Origin: Symsagittifera roscoffensis | Taxonomy: Eukaryota > Xenacoelomorpha > Acoela > Convolutidae | Assembly (NCBI RefSeq): GCF_963678635.1 | Contig: NC_087068.1 | Coordinates: 17,177,872-17,241,871 of the forward strand | Reading direction: 5' to 3' | DNA length: 64,000 nt | Shown here: one piece after another, positions 55,335 to 64,000 of the stretch | Position numbering within the stretch: the first letter of the stretch is position 1 | Layout of the letters: every line of letters starts with the position of its first letter | Position numbers and translations under genes: made by a program | Notes under the pieces: generated by a model | Database searches by the model: none | Told to the model about the DNA's origin: nothing | The model's input: the letters and a program-made list of their open reading frames with translations, nothing else

Positions 55335-57110
55335 TCAGGCGATGCTCAAGTAGTATTTCTTGTGCAGATGTACCATTATCTCCGTTTCCGCGAAGACCAC
55401 GTGTAGGATAGCGTATAACTCCCTTGGGCTCAACTTGCCCCTGTTTGGGTCATAGACCGGCATTGAGACCTCCGTTATCTTTCTTTCAATCATGAAGTCT
55501 CGTAGTCTTGTTAGTGCCAACATCACGTGTTCAGGATCGATCGTGTTCCTGTCATTGACCCTCGTCACTAGGAAGCACAGGTATTTGCCTGGGACTTGTG
55601 CTACTGATGGTGGAAGCGCAGTCATTCCTCCCAGCCCCGGTCTCTGTCTAAACAGAAACTCCACGTTCTGGTACTCTCTCTTGAAGTCGGCCTCCAGTCT
55701 TGATTTGAAACTCATGTCCGCCGTGATACAGATTGCGCTAGTCCTGTCTGACAGAATGAAGTCACTATCCGTTATCAGGATGTTTTCCGAGTATTCGTTT
55801 AGTATTTCAAACTTCGTTTTGAAATTCCATCCTATGGTAGGCTCAGCCTCCTCCCCATCCAGTTCCAGTCCGCTCGTTTCTCTCACTTCCCTGAGTTTCT
55901 TTATCATTAAATTTTCGGTGTGGATAAGTCCTACCCCCACTCCCCGGACAAAAATATTTATCGACGTCCCCGTCGATGATGCTGGGTCTGAATTATCTGG
56001 CGGAATTTCGAGCGGCCTGTCTGTTGCCGTCCAGCCGAAGAAGGGATTTTCCGTCTTCATGTGCTTTCCCGCTGATATGTCAACTTGTTGTATGCTTTGT
56101 CCTTTGTCGCTTCCGTTCTTGACATCGCGCATCCATTCTAATATCCTCAAGTTCGTATTCTCCCTCCTCTCTATCTCGCTCTCTTCCAAATCCGTCTCCC
56201 GCTCTGGTGTCGAGTATTCTTCCTGTGGGTAGTGTTCATTATCATTGATGATTTGCCATTCATCATCAGCTGCCAGTTCGCCCACACTTAGTAGCTCTTT
56301 GCTTAGGTCATCGGGCTGTATCTTATCAATCAGGAAATCGTCTCCGTACCTGTTGTACCTCATGCCTGTCCGTTTGCGATTGCCACTCTTTGTCCCCGCT
56401 GGTATTGATAAGTCTGGTTCTGTCCACTTCGGCACCTCACCTTGCTCCGGATCGTTCCAGTCTTCTTCCACAAAAGATTCCGCTTCAGAGTCCGCTTCTA
56501 TTTTTTCATAGTCATCCAAACTCAAGTTCTCATTGCCATCATTTTTCTCTCTGGTGCCTCTTTCGTTCACCTGGCAAGCTGGTTCCACCAATAGGTACTC
56601 GAGTCCCTCCATGTCCTTTGGTATACACCAGTCCTCTGGGGATGGGACATGAGGCTTCAGATTTTCATAATGTGCTGCTCGCCCAGTACTCAAGCGGTAG
56701 AACCGTCCTTGTTGATGTACTTCCGTTATCATGAATGGTCCTCTCCATTTCTTGAGTAGTTTCTTTGTCCCTTTGGGCGGTATGACATTCTGGAAAGCCC
56801 ACACGTACTGGCCCACCTCATATGGCTTCGCCTGTAATATCTTTTCATCATATTTCTTGCGCTGTCTCATTTGTGCTTGCGCAGTGTTCCTCCTGCATAG
56901 CTCGTTTAGTTCCTGCTGTCTCTTGATCGCTTCTTTCACGTAAGCTTGAGGCGACGTCCTCTTCCCTTCGTATTCCGGGTAAAAGAATGTCAGGGGCATT
57001 GCTCTCTCCCTGCCCATCAACATCATGAAAGGACTGATGCCCGTTGTTGAGTGTTGCGTACTGTTGTACACCCCTACGACTTGCGGCAGATATTTATCCC
57101 AGTCTGTCAT
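55335..57110 (-). CDS. Integrase C-terminus, acidic linker and macro-domain-like tail (element E)
   Basis: 591 codons. Residues 1-150 are the end of the integrase core and its C-terminal domain (YNSTQHSTTGISPFMMLMG, LLKKWRGPFMITEVHQQGRF). Residues about 160-430 are acidic and low in complexity, with RYNRYGDDFLID inside. Residues 443-591 (55338-55784) resemble a macro (ADP-ribose-binding) domain: an opening strand, SAICITADMSFKSRLEADFK, a Gly-rich turn, KYLCFLVTR, a LTRLRDFMIE helix, ITEVSMPVY and a final VVFAETEIMVHL strand. The Gly-Cys-Gly loop of active relatives is not preserved. The macro call is by pattern recognition only. Confidence 0.65.
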   Translation of the reverse strand: MTDWDKYLPQVVGVYNSTQHSTTGISPFMMLMGRERAMPLTFFYPEYEGKRTSPQAYVKEAIKRQQELNELCRRNTAQAQMRQRKKYDEKILQAKPYEVGQYVWAFQNVIPPKGTKKLLKKWRGPFMITEVHQQGRFYRLSTGRAAHYENLKPHVPSPEDWCIPKDMEGLEYLLVEPACQVNERGTREKNDGNENLSLDDYEKIEADSEAESFVEEDWNDPEQGEVPKWTEPDLSIPAGTKSGNRKRTGMRYNRYGDDFLIDKIQPDDLSKELLSVGELAADDEWQIINDNEHYPQEEYSTPERETDLEESEIERRENTNLRILEWMRDVKNGSDKGQSIQQVDISAGKHMKTENPFFGWTATDRPLEIPPDNSDPASSTGTSINIFVRGVGVGLIHTENLMIKKLREVRETSGLELDGEEAEPTIGWNFKTKFEILNEYSENILITDSDFILSDRTSAICITADMSFKSRLEADFKREYQNVEFLFRQRPGLGGMTALPPSVAQVPGKYLCFLVTRVNDRNTIDPEHVMLALTRLRDFMIERKITEVSMPVYDPNRGKLSPRELYAILHVVFAETEIMVHLHKKYYLSIA

Positions 57111-58223
57111 GTATCTTGAGCATTATACCCTCAGCATGTTCACCAACGTTCTATTCTGTCTCTCTACCAGCCCGTTGGTCTGAGGATGGCAAGTCGTTGA
57201 GTGTGCTTGAGCAATGTGTGACCTCTTCATTAATTCTTTGGTCAAATCCCCCACAAAGGCCTTGCCGTTGTCTGACTGAAAAGTCATTGGACAACCATAC
57301 CTCGATATCTAATGAGTTATCAGGTTGTCACAAGTCTCCTCTGCCGAGGCAGTTTGACACGGCACCGCTTCTGCCAACTTTGTGAAGTGGTCTATTATAA
57401 CCAGTATCTGGTTATACCCCGACTCCGTCATGCAGATCTTTTGATGGTCTATATGCACCACTTCATTAAATTCTGAGCTTTCAACCGACTTGAGTAGGAA
57501 TTTCATCTTCCTTGGGTCTTTTACTTGCAGGCATGCCAGGCATGCATTCACCCATCTCTCGCAAGCTTTCCTCAATCCTGGCCAATCAAACCTGTGAAGT
57601 ATTCTTTGTTGCACCTTGTCTATCCCCTGGTGCCCCATCTGGTCGTGCGATCTGAATAACACCTCTGTCTGATACAATTGTGGTAATATGATGAGGTATT
57701 GCTTGTGTAATATCCTCTTCTCATCTTTTCTCTTGCACGCTACCACCCCGTCAGCTGTGTGATAGAGTAAATCTTTCTTCTCTTTGTAGAACTGGCTCAA
57801 GATCTTGTAGCTGTCTTCTTCGAGTTCCCCTTTCTCCTTGGACCCCGTCCCGATCCATTTGGAGAGGTTAATTGTCATCTTGTCATTCTTTTGGGCTCTT
57901 ATCAGGTCCGACAGCCTATATCTCGCCTTGACATGATCCTTTAGTGCCATGATTGGTACATTCATTTCCCCAGGGTTGCGGATGTCATCATTCACCTTCA
58001 CGCATATTATCCTCTTTACAATCTTCCTAGCAACTTCCGGCACCAGATTCGTTCTGACATTTGAGTTGCATGAAAGTTCCCTGAATGGTTTCCTCGAAAC
58101 TGCAATTCTTTCAAGTTCTTCACCTCCTCGTACTTCTTGTACGTCCAAATTGTACGTTCCTGAGGATGGATCTGTTTGTAATTCCCTGTCGCAGTGTCTA
58201 ATCTTCTCTTCCGCCAATATCAT
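57111..58223 (-). pseudogene. Integrase N-terminus and core (element E)
   Basis: 57309-58223 holds the HHCC zinc finger (HDQMGH, then CLACLQ) and the first catalytic Asp (HIDHQKI). A TAG at 57309-57311 interrupts. Beyond it the frame continues with the second Asp (FQSDNGKAF) and the Glu (TNGLVERQNRTL), then a TAA just before the 55335-57110 frame. The D, D, E residues are all visible. The upstream 150 residues are a variable linker. Confidence 0.85.
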
Positions 58224-58268
58224 GCATAGACTATCCTGATTGTTGCTGCTCTCATTCGAGTCCTCATC

Positions 58269-58841
58269 TCATAGTTCACACTCCCCGGACAAATTTCCTT
58301 CTTCAGTATCCTCTTCCTCCGTGGACGTGGACCACTCCCCGGACTCTTGACCTAGTCCCAGGTATTCAGCTTCTTCCTTGAACGCCACTTTCTCTTTCCT
58401 AGCCCGAGTCTGTTCAAGTATGTCGTCAGGGACTTTTTCAACCAGTGACTGCACGACTTCTTTCCCATCAGGGTTAGTCACCTTCGAGGTGTTTTTATCA
58501 CTAACTATCTCGCTCCTTCGCAGTATTGTGACCTCCGGTTCCTCATTACCCTTTTCTTGGATCACGGGTTTGTCATCTGCTAGTTTCTCGAGTAACCTCA
58601 TTAAATCATCATCTATTCGTGCATCTCCCGTTTCTACCTGGTTAAGATCATAGCCTTTTGCCTTGAGCGTCTCCCTCACAATCTTTGACTTGAGTATTAT
58701 CCCTATAGGCATCCCTCGGTTCTTCTTCAAGATTGTTTTCTCCGGAGGTTCTTTTGGTAATTCGGGGTGATCTTCTATTGGTTTGCCTGATTTGTTTAGC
58801 CATCTCGTGAGTGGAAGACTGTCGTACGTTTCCTTATCCAT
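58269..58841 (-). CDS. Acidic linker between RNase H and integrase (element E)
   Basis: 190 codons rich in Glu, Lys, Asp and Ser with a Pro-rich start (EDHPELPKEPPEKT) and an acidic end (STEEEDTEEGNLSGECE). It has no recognised fold. It lies where pol proteins normally have only a short connection, so it is an unusual insertion in this lineage. Confidence 0.5.
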   Translation of the reverse strand: MDKETYDSLPLTRWLNKSGKPIEDHPELPKEPPEKTILKKNRGMPIGIILKSKIVRETLKAKGYDLNQVETGDARIDDDLMRLLEKLADDKPVIQEKGNEEPEVTILRRSEIVSDKNTSKVTNPDGKEVVQSLVEKVPDDILEQTRARKEKVAFKEEAEYLGLGQESGEWSTSTEEEDTEEGNLSGECEL

Positions 58842-58883
58842 GAAGGAGAAGCCATCCTTGATTTCAGGTCTATCTGCCTCTCT

Positions 58884-59560
58884 CTAATCTTGTCTCTCGT
58901 AGAACTCCGTCTTCTTACTCAAGCAGTTAGCGTTTTGATGTTTGTCTCGTGTTCTATGCTCAATTATCATGTTGTACCCATCCAGGCGAACTATCCACCT
59001 CCCAATGTAACTTTGGTCCATTGAGTACGTCTTCAGCCAGCTTAGTGCCCTGTTGTCGACTCGCAGCTTGAATGGCTCGCTGCCTAAGTATGCTCTACAT
59101 TTCTCGACAAAGGTAACCACCGCGAACATCTCTGCTTTCGGTGCCCGTACTTCATTTCCGTGTCACTTATGACTTTGATCCCGTACGCTATTGGTCTCAA
59201 GACTGTTTTCCTGTTCCATTCTTGTTCCTGATGGAGAATTCCAGAAATCGCTACTACCGACGCATCCGTGTCCAGCACGTACATCCCTTTCTCTGTTGGC
59301 ATCCCTAGTACTGGTGCCTCGCACAACTCTTTCTTTATTCTCTGGAATGACTCTTCTGCTGCGTTGTTCCACGTGAACATCTTGCCCTTGTGTCTCATTA
59401 ACTGTTGCATCGGGTATACCTTGTCTGTATAGCCTTTGATGAATTCTCTGTAGTATGACGATTTCCAAGAACTGCTTCTACTGCATCTGGATCTGGTCTG
59501 ATGCCGTGCCTGTCCACCATCATGCCCAAGTATTTTATCGAATCCTTGAGTATCTCGCAC
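58884..59560 (-). pseudogene. RNase H (element E)
   Basis: Two overlapping frames (59084-59560 and 58884-59129) carry VLDTDASVVAISGIL, then LRVDNRALSWLKTY and DKHQNANCLSKK, with a frameshift near 59120. The first Asp (DTDAS) and the later Asp (RVDNRAL) are present. The end has CLSKK for the usual D.LSR, so the last conserved Asp is missing. Confidence 0.8.
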
Positions 59561-60051
59561 TTTGATGGTTTACACTTTAGCTCCGACCTCTTCATACATG
59601 CAAACACCTCGTCAAACCTTTCAATGTGGTCTTCTAGTGTGGGCGTCGCTCTTACCACGTCATCCACAGAGCACATTACTAGATTGCCGTACTTCTTCGT
59701 CACACCTATCAGCGCGTGTGCCATCAACCGCTGAAATGTGGCGGTGGCATTGCAAAGACCAAACGGCATCCGTTTCCAATGAAACAGACCCAACTCGCAG
59801 GCAAACCCTGTCTTGTCCCTGTCCTGCTTCTTGAGCGGTACCTGCCAGAAGGCCGAACCTAAATCAAGAGTCGTAAAAAATTTTGCATCACCTAACTTCG
59901 AGAGGCTCTCATCAATCCTAGGTATGGGATAGGCATCCTTCACCGTGACGGAGTTCAGGTATCGAAAGTCACAACAAAACCTCAATTGGTCGCCTTTCTT
60001 TTTGGCCATCACTACTCCACACGCCCACGGTGATTTGGATGGTTCTATCAT
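59398..60051 (-). CDS. Reverse transcriptase core (element E)
   Basis: 217 codons: LRFCCDFRYLNSVTVKDAYP, FTTLDLGSAFWQVPL (first catalytic Asp), FGLCNATATFQRLM, and the active site reading CSVDDVV where YxDD is expected (Tyr to Ser, both Asp kept), then IKYLGMMVDRHGI. The end shifts frame near 59460. It is preceded by a TAG just after 60060. The Tyr loss would impair polymerase activity. Confidence 0.88.
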   Translation of the reverse strand: MIEPSKSPWACGVVMAKKKGDQLRFCCDFRYLNSVTVKDAYPIPRIDESLSKLGDAKFFTTLDLGSAFWQVPLKKQDRDKTGFACELGLFHWKRMPFGLCNATATFQRLMAHALIGVTKKYGNLVMCSVDDVVRATPTLEDHIERFDEVFACMKRSELKCKPSKCEILKDSIKYLGMMVDRHGIRPDPDAVEAVLGNRHTTENSSKAIQTRYTRCNS

Positions 60052-60082
60052 ATCATACTCTAGTAGCGTTTCGATCTCTTTT

Positions 60083-61483
60083 CTACACTAATCCGATTTG
60101 TGTGGGGTCATGCGCCTCGCCCCCTCCCTGTCCCTCAAGTTCTATTTCATGCTCAACAAAATTACAACGCCCAATGTCTGCCTTATGTCTCGAAAAAACT
60201 TCCTCGTTCCGCTCTAATACGTCCTTGATGGCTTCGAGCTGCTCGTCCGTTATCTTGCCTCCTAAATGTTCAATTTCCGGTAGGACCGGTTTATCACTCT
60301 GCATTTCATCTAGTGTGGGCAGTTCCGGAAAATTCGAACAGCTCGATAGCCCATCGTCTGTCTCTGACTTAAGTGATTTCACAAGACCTGATGAACCTTT
60401 GATTTTATTCAATCGTCTCAAGATACAAATTTTGTCGCTATGATTGGGACAATCAGCAACTTCATTTTGTTTTTGGTTTTCAGTCATTTCATATCGAGTT
60501 TTTACGGGAAAAGCATATCCCAGCTTCCTCCCCCTCTGTATCGTGATTGGTATGTCAAGAGTATTCAACAAGACACTGACGCAGAGACCGCTCTTCGTTA
60601 TCGAGAAGGATCTTCCTAAAACAGCAGCACTTTGACTTTTTGGATTTGGGACTATGCATACCTGCTTGTTGTCACTTAGTTCATTGTAATTTTTCATTCG
60701 CAAGCTTACGATCGCCGCTTCGTTCGCCTTTAGTCTCACCCTCCTACTCAAGAAAACCGGTGCCTTGTTCTCATTCGCCATTATTAAATTTACCGGTTTA
60801 ATTGCGTACCTCCTATCCGGGTTCCGTATCCTGAACATTGCGTTGTTTAGATCAATCGTTACATCGAAGTTCCTGATGAAGTCTCTGGCTAAAATGGATT
60901 GGTCAGACTCATCTAGGTTTTCTACCACAAGAAAGCTCATCCACAGGTTGCGTTCCCCCAGATTTAGGGCTATTATTGGCGTTCTGCCCAGCACCCGCAG
61001 CGCCCCTTTGTTTGCAGCTGACAACCGTATTCTCGAGTCTATCAAATCATTTTTGTTGAAGCCCATTCGTTCCCAAGTTTCGATTGGTATAACACTGAAG
61101 ACCGCTCCCGTATCAAGTAACCCACGTAACTGAGTCTTCTTGCCACTTATGTCGAGCACATGTGCTGATACATCTGCCTCTGTCCCGATGTGCGTTGCAT
61201 CTTCCTCAAGCATGGCGCAGTGTCCAATCGATCTCACTTTCAACTCTTCTTTTCCTACGTAGATCTGCCCTACTAGATCTTCATCACATGTTATCATTGT
61301 TTTCGTATAGATGTTGATCCCATCTATATTTAGCATCACCTCATGCGGACCATAAGCTTCTGTGTACCTGTTATCAACTCGGACTGACTTGCTACCCCCT
61401 CTTGTGAGTAGTGCCCTCAATGCTCTAGAAGTCGTTTGTGGGCTTATACCACTCAAGTAATCTGCGTACACATCAATGTGCAT
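60083..61483 (-). CDS. Aspartic protease and RT N-terminal extension (element E)
   Basis: 466 codons. An N-terminal linker leads to the protease active site LLDTGAVFSVIP (DTG, near residue 120). The flap and C-terminal part follow, including FIRNFDVTIDLNNAMFRI. Then come about 200 residues leading to the RT fingers (LGGKITDEQLEAIKDVLERN, FSRHKADIGRC). The stop at 60083 is premature relative to RT. Confidence 0.85.
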   Translation of the reverse strand: MHIDVYADYLSGISPQTTSRALRALLTRGGSKSVRVDNRYTEAYGPHEVMLNIDGINIYTKTMITCDEDLVGQIYVGKEELKVRSIGHCAMLEEDATHIGTEADVSAHVLDISGKKTQLRGLLDTGAVFSVIPIETWERMGFNKNDLIDSRIRLSAANKGALRVLGRTPIIALNLGERNLWMSFLVVENLDESDQSILARDFIRNFDVTIDLNNAMFRIRNPDRRYAIKPVNLIMANENKAPVFLSRRVRLKANEAAIVSLRMKNYNELSDNKQVCIVPNPKSQSAAVLGRSFSITKSGLCVSVLLNTLDIPITIQRGRKLGYAFPVKTRYEMTENQKQNEVADCPNHSDKICILRRLNKIKGSSGLVKSLKSETDDGLSSCSNFPELPTLDEMQSDKPVLPEIEHLGGKITDEQLEAIKDVLERNEEVFSRHKADIGRCNFVEHEIELEGQGGGEAHDPTQIGLV

Positions 61484-62543
61484 TATTGTTGTCTTCGCTC
61501 AAGTTTCTCGTAACCTCATGGCCGCCCACGGTGATTATTGACATTATTCTGGCTCCGATCTTCGTTATGCCGAATGGCTTCCCCGTCACCATTTTTACAG
61601 TGTTGCAGTTTCCACTTTTTGTCGACCCCGCTACAGCCTCTGGTATTGACTGCGAGCAACCTAATGCCTCGTTCATTTTCTGTCTTTCGATCTCTTGCTT
61701 TAGTCGTTTTTCTTTGTTGTTAGGTCCTGTTTCACCTTGTTGATCGCCTCTGAAGCCGCTTTCTCATAATTTATCTCTAGGGCGTTCTTGGCCGTGGCCT
61801 CTATCGCATTGTTAGCCTGCGTTACCGCCTTTACTGTCTTCGTTGGCAGTTCCGTACTCGGTGCTTCTAAGTTTTTTGCTTCAAACTCGGTTTGTCTATT
61901 TTGCTGATTCTGCACCGCCGCTAATGCCAATTTATGTTTCGGGTGACTCTGGTTCTTGACCGCCTCCCAAAACAAAGGACAAATCCATCTTAAAGTGCCC
62001 TTCCTGATTGCAGAAGAAACATCTTGCACCTATCTTGATGATTAAGCCACTATAGTACTCGTGTTCTTCCATCTGGCTCATGTCCTCCTCATCTGGTGCG
62101 TACCCCAGACTCTTCATGCCCTGCTTGTATGTTGTGCAATCCGCCACGTGATGATCAGCTGACCCGAAGTTTGCGCGTGATCTACGTTTGTCCATGTCAT
62201 CTCTGAGCTTGTACTATGACGACCTTTGTGGTTGATTCCCCCCTTGCGTATTCCTGTTATCTGAATACGAGTACTTTTTGGGTTTCATTAGCATGTACTC
62301 TCTTGACTTCTGTCTCATCTCTTCTGGAGTCGGTGCACTGTCTTTCGACAATGTATAGTATGTTGCTAACATTGTTCTCAAGTCATCACTCTTTACCCCA
62401 TCAATGAGATTTGAGGCGATGCCAAAGTTCCTTCTATTGGTGGACGCTTCCGGGTCACTCCTTCGTCTCAAACTCTCAAGATCATCTAGGAACCTGTCTA
62501 TCGATTCATCGTCTCTTTGCCTTCTCTTTTCAAATCGCATCAT
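61473..62543 (-). pseudogene. Gag capsid, nucleocapsid and protease linker (element E)
   Basis: 62214-62543 is capsid (FEKRRQRDDESIDRFLDDLE...IASNLIDGVKSD). 61932-62195 holds the zinc knuckle start CFFCNQEGHFKMD. A frameshift falls inside the knuckle, and the expected final Cys appears in the next frame (61700-62029). That frame continues with an Ala/Glu/Lys-rich helix. 61473-61676 then leads into protease. At least three breaks. Confidence 0.8.
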
Positions 62544-63971
62544 CGCTTGATGACCCTTTATGCCTGACCCGAATCAATTTAACATTATCTCGAAGATTTT
62601 ATCCGCAGTGTCGCGTTCCTCTTCTTTTTTCGCCACCACGCATTTCAATGCCGTGCCTTCCAAGTTGCTGAGTATCGCTGTGCATACTTGCCTCTCATCG
62701 TTCAAGTTGTCTTGTTCCAAGTGCAACCTCATGACTTCTACCCAAGTGTCAATTCATCCATCTGAATCATTCTTGAATTCTTTCGGTTTTTTGAAAGTTT
62801 TCCTGGATTTGTTGATCCCTCTGTCACTCGAGTCGGTGTTCCTTGTGGCGAAGGCTTCTAGTGTCCTGTTCATCATTTCCCAGGTGCTTGCCCATGTCAT
62901 GACATCCGGTCCCACGTTGTTGTGAGTCGTTGAGTCCCCTGGACCACCCGTTGTGTTTGCTGTTCCACTTTTCATAATCGCTTTGCCCCCCCCCCCCGGT
63001 GCTGTACTCGCGGAATCCCGGGGTAATGGTAACGGTGTTGACTGCTGTTTTCTCCGTTGTGGTTCCACGAAGTCAACTCTGTTGCCTTGCGTTCGCTCCG
63101 CTGCTGGGCTGTCCTGTGACGTTGAGTTCCTCAAGATGGCGTCTAATTTTGCTTGTATTGCACATGAACTTTCAGCCTGGTCTCTACTCATCCTATCCCT
63201 TCTCGTTTCCAAACTCCCCAACTGACTATTCACTGCGTCATACCGTTGCTTCATTTCTTGCATGTCTTTTTTGATGTTCTTGTCTCGCTCTCCATCAGTG
63301 GTATCTACCTTGTCCGACATCTGCTGAAGCCTTTCCTCTGTCGCTTTCGCTAGATTGAAATAACTGTCCAGGTACTCATGTTTGTTGTTTCTTATTTCTT
63401 TCCTTATCACATCTCTATCCTCCTCGCTGTGCTTCAGTTTCTTGTCGATCTGATCTAGCTTTGCCATCAAATCGCCTAGCTCAAGAGTAGTTGTTTCATG
63501 GTCAGCTGCTGCCCTGTTGTTGGCTGCTGTTTCTGGTCTAATCTGGTCGGTGTCTATCGTTTTCGTGGAAACTGTTCCGAATGTTTTGCCTTTCTCGGCT
63601 TTCGGTTCTTCCGCTGCTGCGTCTCTCGACTTCATCCCGACCATTATCGCCAATCTTTCAGTAAAAGACGTTCTTTTTGCTTGAGACTCGTCCTTCACCG
63701 TTTCTGGCGTGTTGCCTGTTGTGTCTTCCACATTGTCTATCGGTGAGAACTCCATGGACTTTGGATTTGGTTTTTCTGCATTCGGCATCGGTGTTGACTC
63801 CGTCGTCTTCTTTTCCACCTCATCCACACTTTGGTCTGGTGTTTCTAGGTCAATCTCGATGGCGGGTTCCGCTTGTTTCCCTTCTGTGCCCTCTTTTGTT
63901 CTGTTCTCTGTATTACTCCTTGTGTTGACCATGCTAACTGAAAAGTTCTTCTTTGTTATCTTTGGGCCCAT
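62544..63971 (-). pseudogene. Gag N-terminal region (element E)
   Basis: 62754-63971 encodes 405 codons: an acidic disordered N-terminus, a long coiled coil (LMAKLDQIDKKLKHSEED through YDAVNSQLGSLETRRDRM), a Gly/Thr/Ser linker and the start of capsid. The TGA at 62754 falls where a Trp is expected. The capsid frame continues beyond it (62550-62750), with another TGA near 62576. The protein would form particles. The ATG at 63971 is the first in frame, but an internal Met (MVNTRSNTEN, near 63929) could also serve. Confidence 0.75.
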
Positions 63972-64000
63972 TGATGTCGTTTTACGTAGCGACTAGTTAT

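Larger units (their letters stand above)
52685..63971 (-). mobile_element. Element E: GC-balanced gypsy-type element with macro-like and SGNH domains
   Basis: Reading from 63971 downward: gag (coiled coil, capsid, zinc knuckle), DTG protease, RT, RNase H, linker, integrase with a macro-like C-terminus, a noncoding repeat interval, then a gene with an SGNH hydrolase. Many stops and frameshifts show it is inactive. No LTR was found; the 5' LTR is beyond the window and the 3' end is in or beyond the gap. Its base composition is much less AT-rich than the rest of the window, so it has a different origin or age. Confidence 0.8.

Noticed and set aside
1405..62760. Alternative genetic code with TGA as Trp
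   Set aside because: TGA appears at expected Trp codons in several decayed genes, but TGG is used for Trp throughout, and other stops (TAA for CAA, TGA for Arg) are as common. G-to-A decay is enough.

Overview
This window looks like AT-rich nuclear DNA from an invertebrate-type metazoan. It carries Ty3/gypsy-type retroelements with eukaryotic layout, putative pol III promoter boxes, satellites, and no operons. The species cannot be named from the sequence. I found no convincing single-copy host gene. Almost everything is retroelement, retroelement debris or satellite.

Layout. (1) 1-9505, + strand: 3' half of a decayed env-bearing gypsy/retrovirus-like element (element A), ending in a 409-bp LTR. 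(2) 9506-9850: host satellite built on the word GTCGCAA. (3) 9855-28715, - strand: a complete related element (element B), about 18.9 kb, with two 410-bp LTRs, TG...CA ends and a 4-bp target duplication (CTGT). (4) 28716-36335 and 37300-44895: two nearly identical 7.6-kb direct copies of host DNA containing a 61-bp minisatellite, a dead gag and a tRNA-like SINE head. Copy 2 is preceded by the satellite and preserves the uninterrupted (empty) insertion sites of both A and B. (5) 36101-36640 and 44896-49670: rearranged remnants of the A/B family (D is the larger). (6) 51256-51567: RNase H scrap of another gypsy element. (7) 51825-52484, + strand: LTR and leader of another family member (D'), cut by a 200-N gap. 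(8) 52685-63971, - strand: a second, unrelated and more GC-balanced gypsy element (element E), broken by many stops and frameshifts.

How the genes work together. Reading element B 5' to 3' gives: LTR, primer site, a 77-codon Arg-rich leader ORF, a structured leader, a 155-codon basic ORF overlapping gag, gag-protease-RT, RNase H-integrase, a 900-bp noncoding interval, a 62-aa two-helix membrane protein, a 380-codon Ser/Pro/Gln-rich frame with no ATG in frame behind a stop codon, a 767-aa envelope-like glycoprotein, a 602-codon accessory ORF of unknown family, the 3' UTR and the LTR. The membrane protein, envelope and accessory ORF are each preceded within about 40 nt by a splice-acceptor-like CAG or T-run-AG. 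This suggests spliced subgenomic mRNAs as in complex retroviruses. The same order and acceptors recur in A, and partly in D.

Element E shows gag, DTG protease, RT, RNase H, an acidic linker and integrase. The integrase reading frame ends in a macro-domain-like segment. Downstream lies a second gene with coiled coils around an SGNH/GDSL hydrolase whose catalytic motifs are all present.

Limits: all homology calls are by eye. Family assignments for Env, the macro domain and the SGNH domain need profile searches.
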